A program made the position numbers and the translations under genes. A model generated the notes under the pieces. That model searched no databases and was not told the origin of the DNA. It saw nothing but the letters and a program-made list of their open reading frames with translations. Below are positions 33,388 to 44,559 of a DNA stretch of 64,000 bases, one piece after another. Source of the DNA: Luzula sylvatica (Eukaryota; Streptophyta; Magnoliopsida; Poales; Juncaceae); contig OX326956.1 of assembly GCA_946800325.1 (NCBI GenBank), forward strand, positions 76,891,087-76,955,086. The letters are read 5' to 3'. Positions within the stretch are counted from its first letter, which is position 1. Each line of letters starts with the position of its first letter.

Positions 33388-35097
33388 AACCCTTTTTGTT
33401 CATACTTTCTTTAAAATTTTGATTATACACTTCTAAAATTTGATTTTCCACTTATTAATCACGTTTTTATTTTTAACATGTCATAATTTTGCCTAAAATT
33501 TATGAGCTGTAGTGTATCCACGTCGCAGGCAAGTATGCCATAATTTTGACGATATCATATAGCTCATTGCATATTTTCAGGTATCATGTAAAAATAATTC
33601 TTTCCGGATGTTATGAGTATAGTTTCAGCCATTTCAAACACAAGGTTTTGTTGAATCTTTCCAAATCCATTGTCCATTTTTGCTCGACATACGTGCCTCC
33701 ATTTTAATTAATTGATCATTTTGGATCGCAACATCAACATTATTGGAGTGAGTGGTGAGCACACTAACATTTCTCATACGAAAATTAAAAAGATATTTTG
33801 GTAAAAAAATATTTAACCCCGTTCAAAATTAAATTTAATCTTCATAGCGTATTTGAAAACAAAAATTTGATTTGAGTATTTTTCTTGGAATTTCCAAAAA
33901 GATAGGAATTTTTTACAATATCCAAATTATTATTTTTTTTTTGAAAATTTCCTTTTGTTAAATGAGTACGTAGTTAAATAATAAATAAACCCGGCTTAAC
34001 ATATAAAATATTTTAATTATGTGTGTGTGTGTTTTGTTTTGTTTATCATCAATACATCAATAGTGCATGGAAATAGAGAATAGATTGTTTTTCTGTTTGC
34101 CTCTTTCCATATGTCTGCGAATAAGTGTGTTAATCAAAAGTGAGCGTGTCACTGTTAAGGCAAAAGTTAAGTGTGTCAGATAAAAAAGCTGCACACATTA
34201 TTGAATGAAAATACCCATTTCCACCCTTATTATCTAATTCCTTTATTCTCTTTTTAAACATGTTCCTTTCTTATTTTATTCTCACCATTTCCTCTCTCTT
34301 TTCTCCTTATATCTTCTACAAACTCTGAGATGACTTTAAGAAGCTAAATTCCTCATTACTTATCCCTGATATAACTGATTACTCGTTTCCTTGTTGAATT
34401 AAATTCTGAAGCTGTAATGGTTTGGAGATTAAAACAAACGCTACTCCGATTTAAAGCGTATAAAGTTTTTGGCCTCGATTGTGGTATATTAAATTTTATA
34501 TATTTTATTGTCAATATATAATTGACCGTAACAAATTGTTGGATTCCTGTTTAGTGTTATAAATTTTGTTTTTCGGCGTTATTTTAGTTTTATTAGTTGA
34601 AATGTCGACAACTTGATTTGACGGATTATTATTTGAACTTTGAATATTATAATTTTAGTTCCCTTTTGTTGCTATAATTCTACTAATCACAAACACAAGG
34701 ATAATGCATAAAAATATAGTCCTTGTATTTTACCAAAATGTAACTTGATCATTAAGAGATCATTATATTCATTTGTGAAAGTAATTATAGATGAAAGTTG
34801 AGATTATTAAAATACAGTGTACTTTTTTTTTGTGATAATTATACGTTCCTTATATATCAAATGCTCCAAGTGTAGAAGTATAGTGTCCGGCTGTCCGCTA
34901 TGCTCCATATCAAAAAAATACAATGCACTACTCCGCCGCTATTGATTTAGTTATTTAATTTTAATTTTTTTCTTAACTCTTGATTTTTCTCTCTGAAGAT
35001 TTCGTCTAATTATTTTCTTAATGCAGATCTTGCCCAATTGTTGGGTATACCATTTCCGACAAACTGGCGTGTGAGTGCACCGTGCTCCGGACATGCA
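33388..35097. other. Upstream region of the ankyrin/PGG gene
   Basis: No other gene. An acceptor-like ..TTAATGCAG at 35021-35026 and pyrimidine-rich DNA around 34250-34320 suggest a 5' UTR with an intron. No core promoter is certain. Confidence 0.4.
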
Positions 35098-37296
35098 ATG
35101 ACTACCACAAATGGCACACCTACTGATCGTCAGCTGTTAATTGCAGCTAATAATGGGAATGCCACCGAGTTACAAAATTTGATTAAGGAAGAGCTTAATT
35201 TGTTATTTTCCACGACTCCTCATAAGAACAATTGTCTTCACATAGGTGTGATGCTCGGGCATGATCAATTTGTCCGGGAGGTATGCAACTCCAACGAAGA
35301 AGAAGCCTTATCGCTCCTTTTGGGGACCAATTTAGAAGACCGGACGCCGTTGATTGCGGCTCTGATGGCAGCTAATGCTTCTTTGGCTTCTTTCCTGATC
35401 GAGTTTAAACCCAGAGTCATTAGTAATGATTTGGAACATGGTGAAAGGATATCCAAAAAAATGCTTCTGACGGCTGATAAACGTGGAGATAACGCATTAC
35501 ACCATGCATTACGAAATGGATTTAGTGATATTGCTGTCGTTCTTCTGACGCGTGAACCTGGACTATCAATGCAAGTCAATGATAATGGGGAGTCACCCTT
35601 GCATATGGCTTGTAGAAGAGGATACCTCGAAGTGGTATGTAAGTTGATTCAAATAGAAGGCTCGCCGCATTTCGGCCCAAACGGAGAGTCGGCTCTAGAT
35701 GCAGCTATAAAATATGGCCACATTAGTAAGATATGTACTCATGAATTTTGTTTTCGTTAAGAAGTGAGAATTCACAAATTTAATTCTTAATAAGATTTCA
35801 TCATCAGGTATTGTCCGAGAATTGCTAAATGAGCGTCCCCAGCTGGCTTCTACACCGAATGATAATGGCTTCTATGCACTATATACTGCGGTAATTTCAC
35901 AATATGCCCTATTTTATTTTAGGAATTTTTTTGTTGGTGGTAAGTTAACAATTATCAGTATAGACAATCTACAAACCAAATTACAAAACTAACACCCTCT
36001 CCACCTTTGAAGGTCGAGATTTGTAGAACTTTTGTTATACTATCCCATATTGCAGCATTATCCGTATCTAAATTTTATATTATTTAAGAAAAACTAAATA
36101 TCAAAATATAATTAATACTAAATACTAAATTTCATTGTCAATTCTTAGAAAATCGGAACTAGTTTAAAATAAAATTAACATTTACGTATCTTATAAGAAT
36201 GACAACATATTATACAATTTTGAGAATACTAAAAAATCAATATTTATATTTATTTATTTATTATTGAGGTTATTTCGCTTGATTAATTTGTTAAATTAAC
36301 AAATGAAAATATAATTTATGATTACACCCAAATGTAATACTATTTTATTTTATAGTTGTCTATCTTTGAAAAAAAATATCCCAGAATATTTCTTTGAAAA
36401 ATATGATTTTTATTTACAAAATAAAATAATTTTAGATATATTATTTTATAAAATATCAAACTTTTTACAAATAACTATGATTTTCTAAGATTGGATATAA
36501 AATAAGATATTTAGTTTTTCTTAAATAATATAAATTTTGGGTACAAATAATGGGGCAATTTGAAGTCGTATTACACTATAACAGGGAGAATCAAAACTTT
36601 ATACATCTCGGTTTCGAAGGTCCAGAGTGTTAGTTTTGTAATTTGTTTTGTAAATTGTCTATATTTGTAATTGTTACCTTGTATGTGTCTATAAACAAAA
36701 AATCTTTTTTTTTATTTTTTTATATTTACCTGTTTTCCGGCACGTGACAACTCCAATAGATACAAATTTTGTGCATTTATAATAGTCAAAACAATAAAAT
36801 ATCTTAAGTTATGGTTTGACAAATTAAGATGTCAAATCATTAATACAAATGTTAATTTTTAAGGTGTCAAATCATAACTACGTCATCAAATCTTATAAGG
36901 AAAGATTTTGAGAGTATGCCCAACATTTTCCTAATTATATACAAACACAAATATTTGGTGTGTTTTTTTTTTCTTGATTTCGTTGAATCTTTCTTTTGAA
37001 ATAAATTAATTATATACGGAGTCCATTTTCAAATGAGATTTCGAATACTTGAAAATTTAGAACCGGAACTGATTATATGCTCAACCTTGGCCCAACATCA
37101 CGTAATTACTTTCACATTTTAATTGATCCGAGTAGAATAAATCGCATGCTCATATGATCTCGTGCCCATATGTTCCTATATTGAAGATACTAATGTACTC
37201 CTGTAATGTACCAAAATAACATGAAGAATTCCACAAAATATTTAAACATGATGAATGATGGTATGGCATAAATGCAATCGGATTTTCGGCATGACT

Positions 37297-37327
<31 letters not shown>

Positions 37328-40300
37328 AAATAATTTAAATTTTAAAGTGTGGATAATTGTTTCTTTTTTTATTTTACATGCTAATTATTTACAAAAGAAA
37401 AAATTTCTTTGTCCCCTTTATATTCCCCCACAATCATTGATGTGTTGGCAATAATTTAATTGACTCAATTTAATGTTAAATTCAAATTAATACATGATAA
37501 ATAATAAAATTATGCAAATTAATACATGATATTAATTAGGTGGCAAAATTGTATTAAATAGATGGTAAACGACATTTATTATGTGGTAAATCAAATTATT
37601 AAAAAATGATTTGGTTTATTTAATTATTTATTATATTTAATTTTACACATGACAAGTCATATTTATATTAATAAATTTTTGTTATTTTATTTTCAATCTT
37701 TTTTAGAAACAAAGTATTTTCATTTTTATTTTGCTAACTTTTGCAAACTTATTGTTTTTATTTTTAATGTTATATTTTTGTTTATTTTTTATGATATTTT
37801 ATTCATATGTATCCGTTTAACACAAGTTAAGCGGTGTATTAATTCGGTCAAATAACTTCTTTTCCAAATTTATAGATTTAAATTTGATTATTAATACTAT
37901 AAATGGTGGTAAACAAACTTGTTTAAAATATTAATTGTAGTGTTGAATCATAAATATATTTATTTCGGAATGGCTAATGTGTTGACATGTGCATCAATTA
38001 TCTTGGACCATCCAATATAGGATGAGATGAAATTAAATTTTAGCATTTTCACACATCATTAATGTATTTATTCCTTTTTTACAATCATCAATTTGTAACT
38101 AAATCCAAATTTACTAATGTGGAAGTTATTGAGCATGACTAATTGACTATTTGCCAAGAGTTAAATGGTACATTTGACTCGTTTGAAAAATATTTAATCA
38201 AATCTAAATTTATAAATTTGGAAGAAATAAGTATTGGACATAATTAATCCACCGTTTAACACGTGTTAAACAAATACACATGACTCATTTTCACCGTTAA
38301 ACACGTGTTAAACGGATATACGGAATCATTTCCACTGTTTCACACCTACATTAGAATTTGTCGAAAATTTTACAAAATGAAACTATCATACAAGTTAACA
38401 AAAATATAAGAACGAAAATAAAAATAATAATTTCGCAAAAATCTACAAAATACAAACGAAATTACTTTGTTTTTTAAAAAATCGAGCGGGCCTTGTTGAT
38501 GACCGGGATTTTTGGATGTGATAAAATAATTAAATATTTGTTCAAAAAAAAATATGACTTATCATGTGTAAAATTAAATACAATAAAAAAACTTAAAGAA
38601 ATCAAATTATTTTTTAATAATTTGATTAGCCACCTAATAAATATAATTCATCGCCTAATTAATACGGTTTGACATCCATTATAATTTACTATTTAATACA
38701 ATTTAACATTTAATGGATTTATTATTTGTTACCAACACATATTGAGGGGATATTCAAGGAGTCAAATAATTTTTTTATCGTATATTTATTTGTAGTGTTC
38801 GTATTCAAATGACATATACAAATTGTCCATTACTTACTGCACATAATGTCATATATTTTGTAATTAAAAATAAATATATAATTTTCTTTAAGGAAAACTA
38901 AGATACTTCAATTAAATATTTGTTTGGTACTTCAAATTTTTTAACCATTAAATTTTGTATTGAGATATAATTTTTTAGTGATGAGTCCAAACTTTCAAAA
39001 CTATCACGAAGAAACACAAATTCCAAAACTAAAAAGCCTAGTTACAAAAATGAATGTACTTACAGAGAGAGATTATATATATATATAGAGAGAATAAAAA
39101 ATGTGTACACGTTTTGAGTGAGATTTGCTTGTAATTTTTCAACAATTAAATTTATTTTGAGATTTATATTTTTGATGTTATGCATAAACTTTAATGCATT
39201 AATACATAATTTTGTGTTTATCATTAAAAACACAAATCTTAAATAAAATTGAATGCCTTAAAAGTTGTAAGCAGATTGCACTTAAAACTTGCAGAAGGCT
39301 TTTAGACACCTATTTATAAGAGAAAATTCTAGGGTTTGGAAGATTAACAGATTTTTGGTGCATTATTTTATTTTTATTTTTACGACCCCGTAGGCATTGT
39401 TACTTCCGATCGAACAAATCAGCATGTTTCTGAAAATCTTTAATACATGATATTTAGAGATAATGTATTTTTTGCAATGTTTTGCAACAATCATGTTGCA
39501 ACTTCCATAATCATTTTATACATCATTTGTATACCAACGACTTGTATGTTCATTTAGTGATGGTGGTGAATTAATCTTAGTTGGTAAATCATGAGCGAAC
39601 TCTAGAAAAGAATTATGATCATATCCAAATCAAATGAATGATACGTAATCATAATCTATCAAATATATTGTAACATAATTTCTTTGTTCTACGATATATG
39701 TTGATCTAAGTTTTGTATAATACACAAACTTTTTAATAAACATATTTTTTTATTATTGTTTTCATGAACTTATAATTTTTTAATTTTTGTATGAGTTGTT
39801 TTTGTAAAACAAAAAAACATGTTTTAAAGTATTTGCATGATTTTTTTTGTAATTTTTGTTTATGAATAATTAATTAAAATAATATAATTATATTTTTTCA
39901 AAAATATGAGGGTTAATATTGTTAGTAATTTTTCGGAAGTACTAATATTTTTGTAAAAAATTTCTAAATTTTGTTTCCCAATGAAATTTGATGCCAATTT
40001 GTATATTATTACAGGTAATTCATGACAAATTAGAGATGACAGAGAGTCTGCTAAACCATAACCCTGATCAGGCTTATTATATATCTGGGGGTGGCGGTTT
40101 TACTCCTTTTCTAGCAGCAGCATTCCGAGGTTTTGTGTCGATTGCCGAAGTTATAATGAGTCATTGCCCAGATGCTGCCTATTGTACCACAGAAAAAGAC
40201 AGATCCAACGCTCTTCATGTAGCTATCACGAACGAGAGATCAGAATTTGTTAATTTTATCCTCAAATGCCCCAAACTTCATAGGCTAATTAATGAACAAA

Positions 40301-41157
40301 ACAAATTTGGTGAATCGCCCCTTCACTGTGCTGCTCGAAAGTGCAATCCGGAGATTCTCCGGTCTCTGATATCGCACAAAGTGCAAGACTACTCGGCTGT
40401 TAATTCCGACAACTTGAATGCCTTGAACATAATCTTCGAAAAAACAGAATTATGGAAAACATTGAAATGGGTACATCTACATTCTCTTCAATTCCTTTTA
40501 ATTCTATATTATATTTATCTTTCATTCACATCTTCTGTTATTACCCCACAGACGGAGGCTTTCACATTGCTGTCAAATGCGATCCCGTCTGTTATCTCGA
40601 GATTAGCACCAGAAAGAGCAACGGAGGAGTTCATAGGAAAGGCCAAAACGGAGATCAAGACGCTAACCAAAAAATATACCACCAACACTTCTTTAGTCGC
40701 AGTTCTTCTCGCCACTATCACCTTTACTGCTGCTTTCAGTTTACCAGGCGGATACAGTAACGACCCGCCCAATGATGGTCGTCATGTTTTCGCAAGGAAA
40801 CTAGCTTTCTGGATTTTCTTAATCTCAGACACCATAGCCATGTGTTGTTCTCTAGCAGTAGCATTCCTTTGCATCTTGGCAACTTGGCAGGATTTGGATT
40901 TCTTACTTAATTATAGGAAATCAACGAGGGCCATGTTGTGGTGTGCCTATTGCGGGGTGACAACAGCATTTGGGACCGGCTTGTACACAGTTTTAGAACC
41001 AAAGAGCGTGTGGCTAGCAGTTCTTATATTAGTCTTGTCGAGCTTGCTTATGTTCTTGTTCAAGCTCATTGGAGAGTGGCCCGTGCTCAAGATGCGCCTT
41101 CGACTTGGTTGTCATAATCCTCCAAATATCCTTGCTGTGATAGAAAAAGCTCTCTGA
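35098..41157 (+). CDS. Ankyrin-repeat, PGG-domain membrane protein (ACD6-like), intact, 590 aa
   Basis: Four exons with GT/AG borders and no internal stop: 35098-35725, 35808-35890, 40015-40470 and 40552-41157 (1,773 nt). The start ATG at 35098 (MTTTNGTPTDRQLLIAANNG) is the first in frame; an earlier in-frame stretch (..LAQLLGIPFPTNW) lacks an ATG. Exons 1-3 encode ankyrin repeats (for example DNGESPLHMACRRGYLEVV and FGESPLHCAARKCNPEIL). Exon 4 encodes the PGG domain: NTSLVAVLLATITFTAAFSL then PGGY, followed by three further hydrophobic segments (WIFLISDTIAMCC, AMLWCAYCGVTTAFG, WLAVLILVLSSLLMFLF), four predicted in all. This family sits in membranes and includes ACD6, a regulator of immunity and cell death. 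Intron 2 is 4,124 bp. Highly plausible live gene; the exact ortholog is not determinable here. Confidence 0.92.
35920..36705. mobile_element. Inverted-repeat element in intron 2 of the ankyrin gene
   Basis: TATAGACAATCTACAAACCA..AATTACAAAACTAACACC on the left (from about 35941) pairs with GTTAGTTTTGTAATTTGTTT..AAATTGTCTATA on the right (to about 36680). Arms of at least 100 bp and a total of about 0.75 kb. Target duplication unresolved, no coding capacity. Confidence 0.75.
37284..37326. repeat. (CAA)n microsatellite
   Basis: About 14 CAA units inside intron 2. Confidence 0.95.
37420..38757. mobile_element. Second inverted-repeat element in intron 2, arms about 220 bp
   Basis: Left arm from about 37420 (CCCACAATCATTGATGTGTT then GGCAATAATTTAATT) pairs with the right arm ending at 38757 (AATTTGTTACCAACACATAT then TGAGGGG). 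The internal segments AATTTTACACATGACAAGTCA and its complement also pair. The core holds two GTTTAACACGTGTTAAAC palindromes (about 38252 and 38307). Long arms suggest a non-autonomous Mutator-type element; this is inference. Confidence 0.7.
38758..40014. other. Rest of intron 2: decayed MITE pieces, otherwise AT-rich
   Basis: 38890-39060 is a decayed relative of the 209-bp MITE (AAACTAAGATACTTCAATTAA ... AAAGCCTAGTTAC). 39105-39290 is another diverged inverted-repeat piece (GATTTGCTTGTAATTTTTC with AAAAGTTGTAAGCAGATT). No gene. Confidence 0.5.
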
Positions 41158-41384
41158 TTTTAAAGATTTGGATGTATTTTGTTAAATTACCCACATTTTT
41201 TTAGTTTACAAAAAATGGATTATTATTGAGGCAATATATACTATGTCTCCACAACTCACGATTTTTATCCTTGATGTCATATGACATCATGATATTCGTT
41301 ACTCAAATACTCAATTTTAATGACCAGGCCCCGATGGATAAACTTGTAGTGACAATATCTACAACTGCAAAAAATGATTGTCTT
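41158..41384. other. 3' flank of the ankyrin gene up to the LINE
   Basis: Ends in ACAACTGCAAAAAATGATTG, the start of the LINE target duplication. The phrase GATAAACTT.T.GT repeats at 41337 and 42760 on both sides of the LINE. Confidence 0.4.
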
Positions 41385-42727
41385 TTTTTTTTTGATGAAA
41401 TTAGAGAGGGCTTAAACATCCCCCATCTAATATTTTTTATTAATTAAGTAATAATTTACAGATTACCTAACTAAATCTAATATCTTCCCACTTTAATATT
41501 TCTCATTAGATTTTACTTTTACACCCCATCAGCCCAAAACGAAAAAAAAAAGAAAAAAGCCCATAAGTTTCTTTCCACTTCAAGAAGTGACTTCAATCTC
41601 GCTTTCATCTCCTATTTCCTTTTTTCATCGTGAGCCGACAGATCCTTTTCTCCTCCTCCTTCTTTCCCTCGATCAGTCTTTCTCCGTTTCGTCCTGCATC
41701 GTTTTCTTCTTTAAGATACCCACCTTCGATCTCTTGACTATCTGTAAGAAGCCCCACTCCTCGATGATTTCTTCCGCTAATTTCGTCGGTGACTGATTTT
41801 GCACGGTGAAGTGTTTTCTACATCTGTCCCGCCACATCCCAAATACGAATGTGGCCGTCAACTCTTTGGATTCTCTGTCCAGCCCCGGCTGGAAGATTTT
41901 GTCGATCATCTCGCTGAGACTTCTCTTAAGCTTTGATTCTCTACTGGTACCGGATCTGAATAGAGCCCATGCTTTGTCGACGAAATCACACTGCTCAATC
42001 AAGTGACGGACTGATTCCAAGCTGGATTTGCACATGGAACATCGATTAGGTATGCTCATGCCCCTTTTTATTAAGTTATCTATTGTTAAGACTCTATTAT
42101 GTCTCAACAACCAAATAAAAATATTTATTCTCAACGGTACCCTGAGTTTCCATATCCGTTCCAGCTCATTATGCGTATATACACCTTTCGCCATTAGGTC
42201 ATACGCACTTTTTACTGTGTAATTCCCATTTTTTTCCCAATTCCAAACAAATCTATCATTACTTTCTCCTAGTTTTATTTCTTCAATCAGTAAATTTTTC
42301 AGTTTGGTCCACTCTTCCTCAGCCTTTATCGATTTTTCTTCTATTACTATCTCCCCCTCTTCCCTAATTAGGGTTTTTGCTTCTAGTATAGTTAAATCTT
42401 TTCTTGTCCTGAAGGTATATAGGTTTTCAAACTTGTATTTCATTCTTCCATACCCCCAATTAACCTCCCATAAGCTAGTTTGATTCCCCCTTCCTATTTG
42501 AACACTAACATTAGCATAAAACAAATTTGCATTTACTTTCACTGCTTGCCAGAAATGTGAATCAGTTTTCTTTCCTCTCACCCATTTATTTTCTTGCATA
42601 GGGTTAGTAACTAGTTTCTGCCAATTTATTCCTTGATTATTAGTATTATATTTCCACAGCCATTTTAATAGCAATGCATCATTAAAATGACTCAGATTTT
42701 TAACTCCCATTCCTCCTATCTCCTTAA
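41385..42727 (-). mobile_element. LINE insertion with 16-bp target duplication
   Basis: AAAAAATGATTGTCTT occurs at 41369-41384 and 42728-42743. On the + strand the left end is a T run after 41384 (minus-strand poly-A tail). 1,343 bp remain, 5'-truncated. Inserted about 230 bp beyond the stop codon of the ankyrin gene, in opposite orientation. Confidence 0.93.
41673..42727 (-). pseudogene. LINE ORF2 C-terminal part (after reverse transcriptase) with zf-RVT
   Basis: One long minus-strand frame without stops (about 350 codons; it runs a few codons past 42727 into the target duplication). It starts with FFKEIGGMGVKNLSHFNDA, the conserved block after the reverse transcriptase palm, and includes FVWNWEKNGNYTVKSAYD and the zf-RVT motif CSMCKSSLESVRHLIEQC. 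Ends at 41673. No catalytic YADD box: 5'-truncated, non-autonomous. Confidence 0.9.
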
Positions 42728-42743
42728 AAAAAATGATTGTCTT

Positions 42744-43117
42744 AGATACATGTTTTGCGGATAAACTTCTGGTAACCATATCGACAACTGCAGATACATG
42801 TTTTGCGACACAGTACTGTTGCAGATGCCTATAATTTCGTCATAGTTTTTTCTTGAGCTATTATACTGCCGCAGGTCAATAAGATTAGGCTTAGATTATG
42901 TGATTTGTTTATTTACCACACATATATGTCTGTGTATGAGTTGTTAATATTAGATTAGTAAACCATGACAGTCGAAAGATCATATTAGATTAAGTGATGT
43001 TAAAATACTCTAAGTGAATAGTGGACTCATCATACTCAAGATTTTTTAATTGTTAGATTTGCATTAAGATTAATATTTTGTCATGATTGTCATGTTAAAA
43101 TACTCTAAGGGAAACTT
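42744..43117. other. Spacer with a MITE-like fragment
   Basis: AGATACATGTTTTGCG is present twice (42747 and 42793). A decayed fragment of the Mutator-type MITE family is seen at about 42990-43110 (GTTAAAATACTCTAAG at both ends). No gene. Confidence 0.45.
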
Positions 43118-44268
43118 TGTTGAAGTATTTTCGAAATCTTGAAATTCTTGAATTTTTCTAATTCACTTTCTTTTTCTCTTATTTTACGAGGTACAATCAA
43201 AATGGATTCTCGAGAACAAACGATGATGCTACAAGAGCAATCCGAAACTTCTTCAAACACATATTCATACCAAAATCTCTCATTTCACCAAAAGATTCTT
43301 TACCACAAGTCCATTGTTGAACAACTCTTCGAAATGTTACCATCAGTATACGATAACAAAAAAATACAAATGAAAATGACGGAACTCATATGTGATGAAT
43401 TATGCAAAATAGACGGCGCGATAAAAAGACTTCGACCAAAAGTACTTGCACGTTACGAACTCTGTGATGAATTTCAGTGCGTTGAACGGACTCTTGTTCC
43501 TGTGAACGCAAAATGCTATGTATAATTGAGTCCGTTACGAACGGACATTGTCCGTTCGAACGGACCCAAGATGTACTTGCACGTTATTTTGAAACGGCTA
43601 GTGCAAACTTCAAGTGCGTTCTGAACGGACTGTATGCGTTCGAACGCACTACAAGTTTTCTGAAGGATTTCTATAGAGAGTATAAATAGAATCCTTCATG
43701 GGTCTCTCTCTCCCACCTCCTCAATTTCAAACTTTCAAACCTAAAAAGAGAGAAACCCTAAGCTGTGATTTTCTATATCCATTGATAGCTTGAGAAACCT
43801 CTTTAGATCGTTGATCTACTTTCGATATTCTCCACTAATCGTATCCCACTCACGTGACCGATCACGTTGTAGCTCGATTAGTGAAAAAGTGTAATAGGCT
43901 AGTGCAACAAATTGTAAAGAGCCTAAGCTATAGATCGATAGAAGCGTGTAAATCGATCTAGGCAAATCCTTGTAATCGAGTTGAGTTGGAATTCAATCGA
44001 AAGCCAAAAAGAGGCACAAGGCATTCCCGGAGACGTAGATACTCGCAAATAATTGAGTCGGTCAATTAAGCGAGTAAAGGGTGAGTTAAAGCTACAAAGC
44101 AACCACCTACCGAACTTCGTAAACAAACATCTTGTGTCAAAGTGTTTGTACGGTATCATCTTTATCATCTAAATTATTATTTATTCCGCACCGTAAATTA
44201 GGTTTAAATCTAAACTAAGTAAGTTAGATTGCCAAATTTACCCCCCTCTAGGTTAGAATTAACCAACA
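43118..44268 (+). mobile_element. Sirevirus-like Copia LTR, probably solo or truncated
   Basis: The 3' end GGTTAGAATTAACCAACA and the region AGGCATTCCCGGAGACGTAG match the LTR at 58734-60251. The possible start is TGTTGAAG at 43118, but no target duplication confirms it. It contains GTCCGTTCGAACGGAC and GCGTTCGAACGCAC palindromes (43550-43650) and a TATA-like TATAAATAG at about 43681-43690. Confidence 0.7.
43202..43525 (+). CDS. Unrecognised 107-codon ORF
   Basis: ATG at 43202 (MDSREQTMMLQEQSETSS) to the stop at 43525. The product is hydrophilic with charged helices (IQMKMTELICDELCKIDGAI) and no domain I recognise. It sits just before the palindrome part of the Sirevirus-like LTR. It could be a leftover of a captured gene, an LTR-encoded ORF, or chance. 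Low support. Confidence 0.3.
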   Translation: MDSREQTMMLQEQSETSSNTYSYQNLSFHQKILYHKSIVEQLFEMLPSVYDNKKIQMKMTELICDELCKIDGAIKRLRPKVLARYELCDEFQCVERTLVPVNAKCYV

Positions 44269-44559
44269 AAAAGGTAGTGTTTAATCATCTTTATCGCATG
44301 AGACCATTTTTCTCTAAAAACTTTTGAAATTGTGAAACTTTCATTTGAAAATAGATTCTAAAAAGATTCATTAAATTTTTTCAATATAAAGCATAAATGA
44401 TGAAATGAGAGTGAAAATCTTTTCTTGGGGAAATTGAACTTTGAGATCGATGAATATATTTTTAACAAAACCTAAACATGCAATTCTCTTTGATTTTAAA
44501 ATTCTATATTTTATTCTATTTTTGTTTGAGGACAAACAAGGCTTAAGTGTGGGGAGATT
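44269..44559 (+). mobile_element. 3' internal remnant of a Ty3/Gypsy element with polypurine tract
   Basis: Ends in GGCTTAAGTGTGGGGAGATT directly before the LTR at 44560. AAGTGTGGGG is the typical polypurine tract of Athila/Tat-group Gypsy elements. No gag or pol remains. Confidence 0.7.
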
